The notes under the pieces: model-generated
What the model was told of the DNA's origin: nothing
The model's input: the letters and a program-made list of their open reading frames with translations, nothing else
Databases searched by the model: none
Shown here: positions 35,996 through 44,942 of the stretch, in pieces
Numbering within the stretch: position 1 is the stretch's first letter
Layout of the letters: each line of letters opens with the position of its first letter
Assembly: GCF_007751035.1 (NCBI RefSeq)
Contig: NZ_CP036433.1
Span: forward strand, 5,623,001-5,687,000
DNA from: Lignipirellula cremea
Lineage (GTDB): Bacteria > Planctomycetota > Planctomycetia > Pirellulales > Pirellulaceae
DNA: 64,000 nucleotides
Direction of reading: 5' to 3'
Position numbers and translations under genes: made by a program

Positions 35996-36889
35996 ATGCC
36001 GATTCCGACGACCGACCCGATCGTAGTCGCGCCCATGCCCACGCCGTTTGACGATCACGACCAGGTAAACTTCGCCGCGATCGAACGGAACGTCGCCCGC
36101 TGGCTGGAAACGCCTTTGACCGGCTTTGTACTCAACTCGGAAAACGGCGAAGAAAGCTTCCTGGCGGAGCACGAACGCCTGGAGATCCTGCGCACCGTCC
36201 ACCGCGTGCGTGCGGGCAACCGGTTGCTGGTCGCCGGCATCGACTGCCCTGCCGTGACGGAAACCCTGCGTCAGGCCGAGGCGCTGGTCGCCGCAGGAGC
36301 CGACGTGCTGCGTCTGCGGATTCCCCGCCTCACGGCGAATGTCGACGGCTACTTCCGCCAGGTGCTGGATCGTATCCCGGCGCCGGTTCTGATCATTCAT
36401 CAGATGGCGCCCGGCAAGTTCCTCAGCGCCGGAACGGGCGTCGGCGCGCCAGCGGAAATGATCGCCGGCTGGGCGGAGCACGAGAATCTGTTCGGCTATA
36501 TCTGCTCCGACAACCTGCGTTTCGAAGCGCTCGTACAGCGTCACTTCCCCACCGACAAACGCTTCTGGGGCGCCAACGGCACGCTGTTGCTGGCCAACGC
36601 AGCGACCGGCGCCAATGGCGCCTGCCTGATGCTGGGGAATGTTGCTCCACAGGCGTGCCTGGATCTGCTGTCCGCCGCCATGCAAGGTGATCTGCGCAAG
36701 GCCCAGGCGATCCACGCCGCGATCGTGCAGTTGGACTGGGAGATCTTGTCGCGGGGAGCGGCCGGCATCAAGGCCGCGCTCGAACTGCTGGGCTTTGAGC
36801 TGGGCTCGCCCCGCCAGCCTTCGCTTCCCTGCGACGACGAAGGAAGTGGCCGCATCGCGGCCGCTTTGAAGGCGTTCCAGGCCGTTTAA
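35996..36889 (+). CDS. DapA-fold protein lacking the Schiff-base lysine
   Basis: A 297-residue TIM-barrel protein of the dihydrodipicolinate synthase/N-acetylneuraminate lyase superfamily. The overall pattern of the barrel is clear, including ELLGFELGSP at the C-terminus. At the position of the catalytic lysine (IGIKEA in DapA) it reads FGYICSD, with Ile in place of Lys, and GTTGE is replaced by NSENGEE. A class I aldolase mechanism is therefore unlikely. An AGGAAGGA ribosome site precedes the ATG, and it follows the sugar permease in the same orientation. Its stop codon overlaps the convergent methyltransferase stop in a TTAA. Confidence 0.82.
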   Translation: MPIPTTDPIVVAPMPTPFDDHDQVNFAAIERNVARWLETPLTGFVLNSENGEESFLAEHERLEILRTVHRVRAGNRLLVAGIDCPAVTETLRQAEALVAAGADVLRLRIPRLTANVDGYFRQVLDRIPAPVLIIHQMAPGKFLSAGTGVGAPAEMIAGWAEHENLFGYICSDNLRFEALVQRHFPTDKRFWGANGTLLLANAATGANGACLMLGNVAPQACLDLLSAAMQGDLRKAQAIHAAIVQLDWEILSRGAAGIKAALELLGFELGSPRQPSLPCDDEGSGRIAAALKAFQAV

Positions 36890-38100
36890 TTCCCCGGCAG
36901 GCGTTCCGCCAGCACGGCGCAGCGCCGCTCCTGGGTAGGAGTCAGCAGCAGTACGGCCGGCTGCGTTCCCGGCAGGGATCGCAGTCGCTTGAGCAGCCGT
37001 TCGTCCAGCGGCACGCCTCGGGCTTTCATTTCCGTCACGCGCCAGTGACTCTCCCTCAAAGCGGCCCGGATCCGTTTGCCGTCCAGCGGCAGCCGTTCGA
37101 TCACGCGAAAGCCGGCGAGCGCGGCGTCCTGGAGCGGTGCATCCCCTGTCAAATATCCACCGTCGCCAAAGCGACGCAGCCCATGCTCCGCGGCCAGTTC
37201 GTCCGCCAGCCCCGCCGCCAGCACGGCCGCATGCGGTTCGAAAAGATATTCCGCGAGATCCCCATAGCGCGGTCGCGGCGCGTCGCCCGACCCTTCGACC
37301 GTACGGGGGACGTCCCCATCGACGATCGTCGCCCGCCGCTGCCCCGGCCGCAGGGCCAGCGGGCCAAACCATGCCAGCAGCCCTTTGCACTCCCGCTGTT
37401 CGCCGATCCATTCCCGCTCCGCCTGATCGCACCAGGCCGGCGGCGGCTCGGTCGCCGGGGCCAGTTTGATGCAGGCCGACGGGTTCGAGGCCAGCAACCG
37501 GTCGATCTCCGCCTGGCCCGGCAGCATGGCAGCGACCTGCGTTGTCCGTTTCCCGCCTGGACGACGATCCGGGTCGATATGCCACGCCGCCGCCTCCGCC
37601 ACTGGAAAGGCCGTCGCATCGCCCGTCTGCAGTCGCACCTGGACGCCCATGGCCTGGGCGTTATACGCGGCCAGCAGCGCCGCGACCGGATCCCGCTCCA
37701 CGCCGATCGCCGGGCCGCGGGCTCCCAGAGCGAGCAGATCGCCGCCCAGGCCGCAGCATAGATCGACCGCCAGGCCTGCCGGAAAACGGGACGCTTTATA
37801 CCGACCAATTCGCAGCGACGTCGCCTGTTCCAGTCGCTTCCGCGTAAACAGCAGGCGGGACGCCGCATCGCCAAACTTGGCCTGGGCCCGCCGCCGCAGC
37901 TCAAGCTGTTCTACGATCAACTGCGTTTGCGCAGCCGATAGATCCTGGCGCCAGCGCTGCGACTGGCGCGGTCCGGCAAGGTCCCCCGATGCAGCAGCGG
38001 TCAGATACGGTTCCGCCGCAGCGCTTGCCAGCCAGCGATAATCCTCCAGGTTCAAAGCGCATTCCAGACGGGCTTCCGGCAACGTGCGGGTCCAATTCAA
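36886..38100 (-). CDS. THUMP-like class I SAM-dependent methyltransferase
   Basis: A 404-residue protein with a Rossmann-type SAM domain: motif I is AVDLCCGLGGDLLALGARG and the acidic pocket follows in GVERDPVAALLAAYNAQAMG. The C-terminal third (about residues 300-404) has the THUMP-like pattern ending in KARGVPLDERLLKRL. Proteins of this layout are uncharacterised; some are annotated as possible RNA methyltransferases. The stop overlaps the convergent DapA-fold gene stop by 3-4 bases. The start is 75 bases from the divergent small gene. Confidence 0.83.
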   Translation of the reverse strand: MNWTRTLPEARLECALNLEDYRWLASAAAEPYLTAAASGDLAGPRQSQRWRQDLSAAQTQLIVEQLELRRRAQAKFGDAASRLLFTRKRLEQATSLRIGRYKASRFPAGLAVDLCCGLGGDLLALGARGPAIGVERDPVAALLAAYNAQAMGVQVRLQTGDATAFPVAEAAAWHIDPDRRPGGKRTTQVAAMLPGQAEIDRLLASNPSACIKLAPATEPPPAWCDQAEREWIGEQRECKGLLAWFGPLALRPGQRRATIVDGDVPRTVEGSGDAPRPRYGDLAEYLFEPHAAVLAAGLADELAAEHGLRRFGDGGYLTGDAPLQDAALAGFRVIERLPLDGKRIRAALRESHWRVTEMKARGVPLDERLLKRLRSLPGTQPAVLLLTPTQERRCAVLAERLPGN

Positions 38101-38175
38101 TTGGCAACGGGCAAGGGATTCGACGGGCGCCCAACGCGCCCACGCAATTCAAATTTTCTTTAGAATACAGTGACT

Positions 38176-38595
38176 ATGTCAGAACCTGTCGAACTGCTTG
38201 GACTGTACCTGCATCTGGCCCACGCCGCCCATCAGCGGTTGCGGCCGCTGGTGCGTGATCGTCTGCTGCTGCTGTCGGGCGTGATTGCCGCCCGGATGGA
38301 GTTGTCGCTGATTTCCGCTTCGTGCCGGCGCCTGATTCTGGAGCACAACCCGCAACATCTGGTAAAACGCTGGCCCAGCCTGATTCTCGCCCTTGAAGAT
38401 ACCGATTTTTTGCATTTGCTGAAACAAGTCCAAAGGCGTTATCCGCAAGAGAAAGCAGAGCGGATGCTCGACAACCTGGGCATCGATCGGGCTCTGGAAC
38501 GCCAGGCATATTATTCCGACGAAGAATATGCCGCCTCCCTGCTGGGAGCAACGCCGGAACGACTGCAGGCGGCGCTCGACGCGGAGGACGAGTAG
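38176..38595 (+). CDS. Small conserved-type protein of unknown function
   Basis: A 139-residue protein, mostly helical by composition, with no signal peptide or membrane segment. It is rich in Leu, Arg and Glu and has the segment LALEDTDFLHLLKQVQRRYPQEKAERML. No motif is recognised. A GTG 6 bases before the ATG could also start it. It is divergent from the methyltransferase gene and precedes the two-component pair by about 130 bases. Confidence 0.6.
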   Translation: MSEPVELLGLYLHLAHAAHQRLRPLVRDRLLLLSGVIAARMELSLISASCRRLILEHNPQHLVKRWPSLILALEDTDFLHLLKQVQRRYPQEKAERMLDNLGIDRALERQAYYSDEEYAASLLGATPERLQAALDAEDE

Positions 38596-38723
38596 CATTT
38601 TATTCGAGCTTGTTTGACGCGTAGTGGACCTGGCCGCAAGTCCTTTTATTTCATCGCCGCTAAAGAATTTCTGGCTGTAACACGGAACGAGTCGCCAACG
38701 TTTCGCTTTTTTTGAAGGACTAT

Positions 38724-40013
38724 ATGCCTGTTCGCATTTCGGCCCTGTCGCGCGCGCTGCAGTCCCCTGGCCGGCTGCTGGCGATGATGCTGGTGGTGGT
38801 GTTCGCCGTGGAAGTAGCCGTCATGCTGCTGCTGCCGCACATCGTCCCCCGCTCCATCGACGAAACGGGCGCCGCCCTGCTCGACGCCATGCTGCTGACG
38901 CTTGTCTGCGCTCCCGTGTTGTGGTGGGTCGTCGTCGGTCCGCTGCGCCGTATCGCCATCCAGGAGCAGGCCCGTTCGGAAACAATCGTAGCGAACGCCG
39001 GCGAAGGCATCCTCACCCTGAGCCCCGGCGGTCAGATCACTTCGGCCAATCGCAGCGCCGGACTGCTCTTCCAGCAAACAGTCGAAAGCCTCGTCGGCCA
39101 GGAAATCCGCCAGGTCCTGCCCGACCTGGCGCTCGATCGGCTGGCGACCCAGCAAGGCGTCCGCGGCGAGGGCGTCCGCCGCGACGGCAGCCGGTTTCCC
39201 GTGCAGGTGTCCTTGACCCGCCTGCCGCAGGAATCGGGCTCGGCGTTTATCGCCATTCTTCACGACCTGACCGAAGCGGAACGGAACGAACGGGAAAAGG
39301 TGCTGGCCGCCCGACAGACCGAGGCGCTCCGCGCCCAGCAGATGGCGACACTGGCGCAACTGGCGACTGGCGTCGCGCACGAGATCCGCAACCCGCTGAC
39401 CTCTATCAAAATGCTCATCCAGGTGAATCGCACCAAGTTCGCCGAAAACGGACTGCCGACCGAGGACCTGGAGCTGGTGGAACAGGAAATTCGCCGGATG
39501 GAACGTTCCGTCAACAGCCTGCTGGAATACGGACGTCCCGAACCGGGCGAGTTCCGCTCGTTCGATCTCCGCGAGACGATCGTCAAAACAGAACGGCTCC
39601 TCGAAGGCCGTTCCAGCGCCGCCCAGGTGACGATCGAAAAGAACCTGCCGGACGCGCCGCTGCTGGTCGTCGGCGACCCCAACCAGCTGCAGCAACTGCT
39701 GCTGAACTTATCGCTGAATGCGTGCGATGCGATGGAGACCGGAGGCGTGCTGCGGTTCGAAATGACGGCCCAGGGCGACTCGGTCCTCGTCGCCGTTTCC
39801 GACACCGGCAGCGGCATTCAGGCCGACATCCTCGACCAGCTTTTCCTCCCCTTTCAAACGACCAAGAAAAACGGCGTGGGACTGGGGCTGGGAATCTGCC
39901 GACGCATTGCCGAAACCCATCGCGGCCGGCTTGAGGGCCGAAACCAGCCGGCCGGCGGCGCCCTGTTTGAACTGACTTTGCCGCTATCCCCTGCCGCCGG
40001 AAAGGATGCCTGA
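38724..40013 (+). CDS. NtrB-type sensor histidine kinase
   Basis: A 429-residue kinase. Two membrane helices near residues 20-40 and 50-70 frame a short periplasmic loop; a PAS-like domain covers about 85-190; the HisKA box GVAHEIRNPLTS has its phosphorylated His at 219; the HATPase domain shows N-box LSLNACD, VSDTGSGI and GVGLGLGI. The ATG at 38724 is preceded by GAAGGA at a good distance; a TTG 12 bases upstream also exists. Its stop and the response-regulator start share one base (TGATG), so the pair is co-translated. The signal is unknown. Confidence 0.9.
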   Translation: MPVRISALSRALQSPGRLLAMMLVVVFAVEVAVMLLLPHIVPRSIDETGAALLDAMLLTLVCAPVLWWVVVGPLRRIAIQEQARSETIVANAGEGILTLSPGGQITSANRSAGLLFQQTVESLVGQEIRQVLPDLALDRLATQQGVRGEGVRRDGSRFPVQVSLTRLPQESGSAFIAILHDLTEAERNEREKVLAARQTEALRAQQMATLAQLATGVAHEIRNPLTSIKMLIQVNRTKFAENGLPTEDLELVEQEIRRMERSVNSLLEYGRPEPGEFRSFDLRETIVKTERLLEGRSSAAQVTIEKNLPDAPLLVVGDPNQLQQLLLNLSLNACDAMETGGVLRFEMTAQGDSVLVAVSDTGSGIQADILDQLFLPFQTTKKNGVGLGLGICRRIAETHRGRLEGRNQPAGGALFELTLPLSPAAGKDA

Positions 40014-41431
40014 TGCCGCGATTACTGGTCATCGACGACGAAGCCGCCATCCGTCATGCTTTTGACCGAGCGTTCGCCAGCGAAGAAACGGAGGTCGTCG
40101 TCGCCGAAACCGCGGCCGAAGGGGAGCGGCTGTTCGCACAGATCTCCCCCGATGTGGTCGTGCTGGATTTGCGACTGCCCGACAAGTCGGGGCTCGACTG
40201 CTTCCGGCGGCTGCGCGAGATCGACGCCCGCATCCCGGTGATTTTCATCACCGGCCACGGCACCGTCGAGGCCGCCATCGAAGCGACCAAACTGGGAGCG
40301 TACGACTACCTGTTCAAGCCGCTGGAACTGGTCGAACTGCAGACACTGGTCGCCAAGGCGTTCAACCTCAGCCGGATGATCCGCGTGCAGCCCGTGCTGC
40401 CGGGCGTCGACCAGCCCGACACAGGGGAAACGATCGTCGGCCGTTGCAAGGCCATGAAGGACGTCTACACCACCATCGGCCGCGTGGCGCCGCAGGACAT
40501 TACTGTGCTGCTGCTGGGCGAAAGCGGCTCCGGCAAGGAACTGATCGCCCAGGCGATCTACCATCACAGCTCCCGCGCGTCGGGCCCCTTCCAGGCCATC
40601 AATTGCGCTGCCATCCCCGACACGCTGCTGGAAAGCGAAATCTTCGGCCATGAACGCGGCGCCTTTACCGGCGCCGATCGCGTGCGGATCGGCAAGCTGG
40701 AACAGGCCAACGGAGGGACGCTGTTTCTCGACGAAGTCGGCGACATGTCCCCGCTGACGCAGGCGAAACTTCTGCGCGTGCTGCAGAACCAGACCTTTGA
40801 AAGGGTCGGCGGCAACGAGCTGATCCGCGTCGACGTGCGGCTGATCGCCGCTACCAACCATGACCTGAATCAACTGGTCGCCGAAGGGCTGTTCCGGTCC
40901 GATCTGTACTTTCGCCTGAACGGCATGCACATCCAACTGCCACCCCTGCGCGACCGGGATGAAGATCTGGGCCTGCTGGCTGAGCATTTTTTGCGACGCT
41001 ACTCCACGGCGTTTGGCAAGGAAGTTCGCTCGGTGGCGCCGGAAACGCTGGAGCGGTTACGTGCATACCACTGGCCCGGTAACGTACGAGAGCTGGAAAA
41101 TGTGATCAAACAGTCGCTCCTGCAGGCCCGTGGCACGGTCTTGCTGCCGCAGTTCCTGCCCGACCTGACGGCCGGCCGCGCCATGCCGCTGTCAGACCAG
41201 GGACCCCAACAGTTCCTGACGCAGCAGTTTGTGGCCGAGCGGATCGCAGCCGACTCGCACGACCTGCACGGCGAAGCGATCGCCCTGGTCGAACGCCAGC
41301 TGTTCGAGCAGGTGCTGGCCCACACCCATGGCAACCAGCTGCAGGCCGCTTCCATCCTTGGCATCTCCCGCGTCACGCTGCGCAGCAAGATCCGCATTCT
41401 GGAGATCGATGTCAGCCAGTTTACGTCGTAG
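40013..41431 (+). CDS. NtrC-type sigma-54-dependent response regulator
   Basis: A 472-residue activator. The receiver domain has the phosphorylated Asp52 (VVVLDLRLPDKSG), the AAA+ domain carries Walker A GESGSGKE, the sigma-54 contact loop GAFTGA, and Walker B GTLFLDEVGDM, and the C-terminal Fis-type helix-turn-helix is QLQAASILGISRVTLRSKI. It should activate a sigma-54 promoter in response to the adjacent kinase. I saw no recognisable sigma-54 promoter in the nearby intergenic DNA, so targets are not local with certainty. An inverted repeat begins 2 bases after the stop codon. Confidence 0.93.
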   Translation: MPRLLVIDDEAAIRHAFDRAFASEETEVVVAETAAEGERLFAQISPDVVVLDLRLPDKSGLDCFRRLREIDARIPVIFITGHGTVEAAIEATKLGAYDYLFKPLELVELQTLVAKAFNLSRMIRVQPVLPGVDQPDTGETIVGRCKAMKDVYTTIGRVAPQDITVLLLGESGSGKELIAQAIYHHSSRASGPFQAINCAAIPDTLLESEIFGHERGAFTGADRVRIGKLEQANGGTLFLDEVGDMSPLTQAKLLRVLQNQTFERVGGNELIRVDVRLIAATNHDLNQLVAEGLFRSDLYFRLNGMHIQLPPLRDRDEDLGLLAEHFLRRYSTAFGKEVRSVAPETLERLRAYHWPGNVRELENVIKQSLLQARGTVLLPQFLPDLTAGRAMPLSDQGPQQFLTQQFVAERIAADSHDLHGEAIALVERQLFEQVLAHTHGNQLQAASILGISRVTLRSKIRILEIDVSQFTS

Positions 41432-41432
41432 C

Positions 41433-41515
41433 TGAAGTCGCCTGACTTTGGCCCGAAAGTGTGATTTTGACGAGTGCGCGCGTATCAGAAGCTGACCAAA
41501 CTCGGGCGAGTTTGG
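41433..41515. repeat. Bipartite inverted repeat with a perfect palindrome
   Basis: A left arm TGAAGTCGCCTGACTTTGG-like copy (41433-41451) and, at 41496-41515, two perfectly complementary 9-base arms (CCAAACTCG and CGAGTTTGG) separated by GG. The left arm shares its core with 1508-1522. It fills the gap between the convergent ntrC-type and RND genes. Bidirectional termination is plausible. Confidence 0.55.
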
Positions 41516-41543
41516 CGACGACGTCAACGTTAATCAGCCGTAA

Positions 41544-44500
41544 TTAATGGATTTCGCCGGGCTCTTCGTCCCGCGGGACGAGTGCTAATCCGTGGGCGAA
41601 CCAGGGATAAATGGCGGGGACGACCAGGGCGGTCAGCAGCGTAGAGGTGATCAGCCCGCCGATCACGACGGACGCCAGCGGCCGTTGCATCTCGGCGCCG
41701 TCGCCGGTCGACAAGGCCATCGGCAGGAATCCCAGGCTGGCCACCAGCGCCGTCATCAGCACCGGACGCAAACGCACCCGGGCCGTCTCCTGGCTGACTT
41801 CGCGCAGCGGGGCTCCGTCGTGCCGCGTATGCTCGGCCGCACTAACCCAGACCAGGCCGTTCAGCACCGCAACGCCGAACAGGGCGATAAAGCCGACGCC
41901 GGCCGAAATACTGAACGGCATCTCCCGCAGCGACAGCGCAAAGATACCGCCCGACGCCGCCATCGGCACCGCCAGGAAGATCAACATCGCCAGGCGGAGC
42001 GAGCCCAGGCTGGTATGCAACAGAAGGAGAATAATCAGCAGTACAATCGGCGTAATGATGGCCAGTCGCAGACTGGCGGACTTCAGGTTCTCAAAGTCGC
42101 CTCCCCAGCGCACTTCGTACCCGGCCGGAACCTTTACTTCTTCGGCTACAGCCCGCTGCGCCTCGTTGACGAACGAGGCCACGTCGCGGCCGCGGACGTT
42201 CGCCGAAACAAACGTGCGGCGGCGGCTCGATTCATGCTCGATATTCGGCGGCGTCTCCTCCAGCGTGATCTCGGCCAGCTCGCCCAGCGGCACCGTTTCG
42301 TCGCCGACCTTCGCCACCGGCAACTCCTCCAGCAGCGTCAGACTTTCCCGCCAGGGCGCCGGGATCCGCACCACAATCGGGTAACGGGCCCGACCTTCGA
42401 ACACCTGGCCTGCCTGGTAACCGCCCATCGTGGCCACCACATCGAGCACGGTCTGCGCGTCGACGCCGTACCGGGCCAGTCGATCGGGCCGCGTGCGGAT
42501 CGTCAAAGTCGAAAGATTGGCCTGGAGGTCGGCCTTCACATCGACCGCGCCGGGGATTTTTCGCAGGACGGCTTCGATCTGCTTGCCAGTCGTTGCCAGC
42601 TGCGCCAGGTCGTCGCCGTAAAGCAGCACGGCCACATCCGCTTTGACGCCGGCGACCAGCTCGTCGACCCGCATTTCGATCGGCTGGGTAAAGCCAAACG
42701 CCACGCCGGGAACGTTTTCGTCCAGCACCGCGGACATCTGTTCGATCAGTTCGTCCCGTGACTTGTGCTCGGGCCAGTCGTGCATCGGCTTGAGCAGCAC
42801 CCAGACATCGGTCTGGTGGACGCCCATCACATCGTTGGCGATCTCGGGGCGGCCCGTCTTGCTGTAGACCGTGCGGACCTCGGGAAACTCCATCAGCAGG
42901 TTCTCAATCTGCGTCGACATTTCAATGGAGCCTTCCAGCGTGGCGCTTGGCAGCCGCACCGCTTCGATCAGCAGGTCGCCCTCTTCCAGCCGCGGCATAA
43001 ACTCGGCGCCCAGGTTCATACCGACAGGGATACTGCCGGCAAATATGGTCAGGGCGACCGCCACCGTCACTACCGGATGGAAGATGGCCATGTCCACGAT
43101 CGGTTCGTAAATCTTTTTCACCAGGCGAATGAACCAGACGTCTTTTTCATCCATCTTTTTCGGCAGCACCATCGCGGCCATCGCCGGCATGAACACCAGC
43201 GACAGCACCAGCGATCCGGCCAAAGCAAACAGCACGGTCAGCGCCATGGGACGAAAGAGCTTCCCTTCCGTCCCTTCCAGCAGCAGGATCGGCAGGAACA
43301 CTACAGCGATAATCAGCTCGCCGAACATGGTCGGTTTGCGGACTTCGATCGCCGCATCGCGGATCACCTCGACATGCGATTTTTTCCCGTTGTTGTGCGA
43401 CAGCCGGCGGATGCAGTTCTCGATCATGATGACCGAGCTGTCGACGATCAGGCCGAAATCGATCGCCCCCAGGCTCATCAGGCTGGCCGTTACGCCGGTT
43501 AGCGACATGATGTTGGCGGCGAACAGCATCGACAGGGGAATGGCCAGCGCCACGATCACCCCCGCCCGCAAACTGCCCAGCATCACCAGCAACACCACGA
43601 TCACCAGCATGCCGCCTTCGGTCAGGTTGGTGAGCACCGTTTTCAGCGTGCGTCCAATCAGGGCGGCCCGGTCATACGTGATCTCAATCCAGACGCCTTC
43701 GGGCAAGACGGCCTGGATCGCATGCAAGCGTTCTTTGGCGTCGGCGACGACCACCCGGGAGTTCTCGCCAATCAGCATCATCACCAGGCCGGTGACCGCT
43801 TCGCCGCGACCTTCCCGCGTGACGGCGCCTTGCCGCGTCATGGGAGCGATCACCACCTCGGCGATGTCGCCGATCAGGATCGGGTTGCCGTTCGCTTCCC
43901 GCCGCACGACGACCGCTTTGATATCGTCGATCGTCTGCAGCAGGGCGACGCCGCGGATAAATCGCTGCTCGCCGTTATGCACCACATAACCGCCGCCGGC
44001 GGTCGCATTGTTGTTCTGGAGCCGCTCAAACAGGACGTCCATGGAGACGCCATAACTGGCCAGACGATCCGGATCAGGCTGCACTTCGAACGTCTTGTAA
44101 AAACCGCCATGGGTATTGATCTCCGTGACGCCCCGCACCTCGCGGAGCTTGGGGGCGATCTCCCATTCCAGCAACGTACGCAGCTCCATCGGCGAATGCC
44201 GGTCGCTGCGGACTTCAAACTGAAGCACTTCGCCCAGCGCTGTGGTGAGCGGCCCGATTGCCGGTTCTCCATAACCTGCGGGGATGTTACTCGCGGCGTC
44301 GCGCAGGCGTTCCGAGACCAGCTGCCTGGCCCAGTAGACCTCTGTCCCTTCTTGAAACACGATCGTGACGACCGAGATGCCAAACTTCGACACGCTGCGG
44401 ATCTCTTCCACATTGGGCAGTCCGCCCATGACCGTTTCCACCGGGTAGGTCACGTAACGCTCCACCTCCACCGGCGACAATGAACCGGCGTCGGTAACAA

Positions 44501-44645
44501 CCTGCACCTGGACGTTCGTCATGTCTGGCACGGCATCGATCGGCAGATTCAAAGCCGAGTAGACGCCGGCCGCCGCCATCAGCGCGACCAGAATCAGCAC
44601 CAGCCCGCGGTGGCTCAACGAGAATTCAATCAGGGGAGTCAGCAT
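41544..44645 (-). CDS. Heavy-metal efflux RND transporter (CzcA/CusA family)
   Basis: A 1033-residue inner-membrane proton antiporter of the HME-RND class. The topology is the usual twelve helices with two large periplasmic loops. The metal/proton relay segment is DFGLIVDSSVIMIEN around residue 393-407, closer to the divalent-metal (DFGxxxD) pattern than to the Cu/Ag one; this is weak evidence. The adaptor gene lies upstream on the same strand, about 300 bases away. No outer-membrane factor is present in the window. Confidence 0.9.
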   Translation of the reverse strand: MLTPLIEFSLSHRGLVLILVALMAAAGVYSALNLPIDAVPDMTNVQVQVVTDAGSLSPVEVERYVTYPVETVMGGLPNVEEIRSVSKFGISVVTIVFQEGTEVYWARQLVSERLRDAASNIPAGYGEPAIGPLTTALGEVLQFEVRSDRHSPMELRTLLEWEIAPKLREVRGVTEINTHGGFYKTFEVQPDPDRLASYGVSMDVLFERLQNNNATAGGGYVVHNGEQRFIRGVALLQTIDDIKAVVVRREANGNPILIGDIAEVVIAPMTRQGAVTREGRGEAVTGLVMMLIGENSRVVVADAKERLHAIQAVLPEGVWIEITYDRAALIGRTLKTVLTNLTEGGMLVIVVLLVMLGSLRAGVIVALAIPLSMLFAANIMSLTGVTASLMSLGAIDFGLIVDSSVIMIENCIRRLSHNNGKKSHVEVIRDAAIEVRKPTMFGELIIAVVFLPILLLEGTEGKLFRPMALTVLFALAGSLVLSLVFMPAMAAMVLPKKMDEKDVWFIRLVKKIYEPIVDMAIFHPVVTVAVALTIFAGSIPVGMNLGAEFMPRLEEGDLLIEAVRLPSATLEGSIEMSTQIENLLMEFPEVRTVYSKTGRPEIANDVMGVHQTDVWVLLKPMHDWPEHKSRDELIEQMSAVLDENVPGVAFGFTQPIEMRVDELVAGVKADVAVLLYGDDLAQLATTGKQIEAVLRKIPGAVDVKADLQANLSTLTIRTRPDRLARYGVDAQTVLDVVATMGGYQAGQVFEGRARYPIVVRIPAPWRESLTLLEELPVAKVGDETVPLGELAEITLEETPPNIEHESSRRRTFVSANVRGRDVASFVNEAQRAVAEEVKVPAGYEVRWGGDFENLKSASLRLAIITPIVLLIILLLLHTSLGSLRLAMLIFLAVPMAASGGIFALSLREMPFSISAGVGFIALFGVAVLNGLVWVSAAEHTRHDGAPLREVSQETARVRLRPVLMTALVASLGFLPMALSTGDGAEMQRPLASVVIGGLITSTLLTALVVPAIYPWFAHGLALVPRDEEPGEIH

Positions 44646-44886
44646 CAGCAGTGCAATCTAAAAGGCAAGCAAAGACAAATGATCCGTCGCTTCGCCTGTC
44701 GCCGAAGACGAGGACTGTGAAATAAAATTCTGCGTGGCTGGTAATCACCGCAGGCTGGCCGCTCCTGCCCGACCAGTTCGACGGAAGAAGCACGCAAGCG
44801 GTACAACGATTCGCGCCGCTTTTTGCCTGCGAAGCCAGTTCCGCTGCGATCCGCCATTCGCAAAACGGGCAGGCCCGCCCATTTCT

Positions 44887-44935
44887 ACAGAAAACAGGAC
44901 GCGTACTTTCCAGAAGCGAAAGTACGATTTTCTGT
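44887..44935. repeat. Nested hairpin repeat 3' of the RND adaptor
   Basis: An outer perfect stem ACAGAAAA (44887-44894) with TTTTCTGT (44928-44935) encloses an inner perfect stem GTACTTTC (44903-44910) with GAAAGTAC (44918-44925). It lies 8 bases after the adaptor stop codon. Related in sequence (AGAAAGTACGCGTCC) to the copy at 58054-58088. The surrounding gap 44646-44942 holds no gene. Confidence 0.6.
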
Positions 44936-44942
44936 GCCGGCT

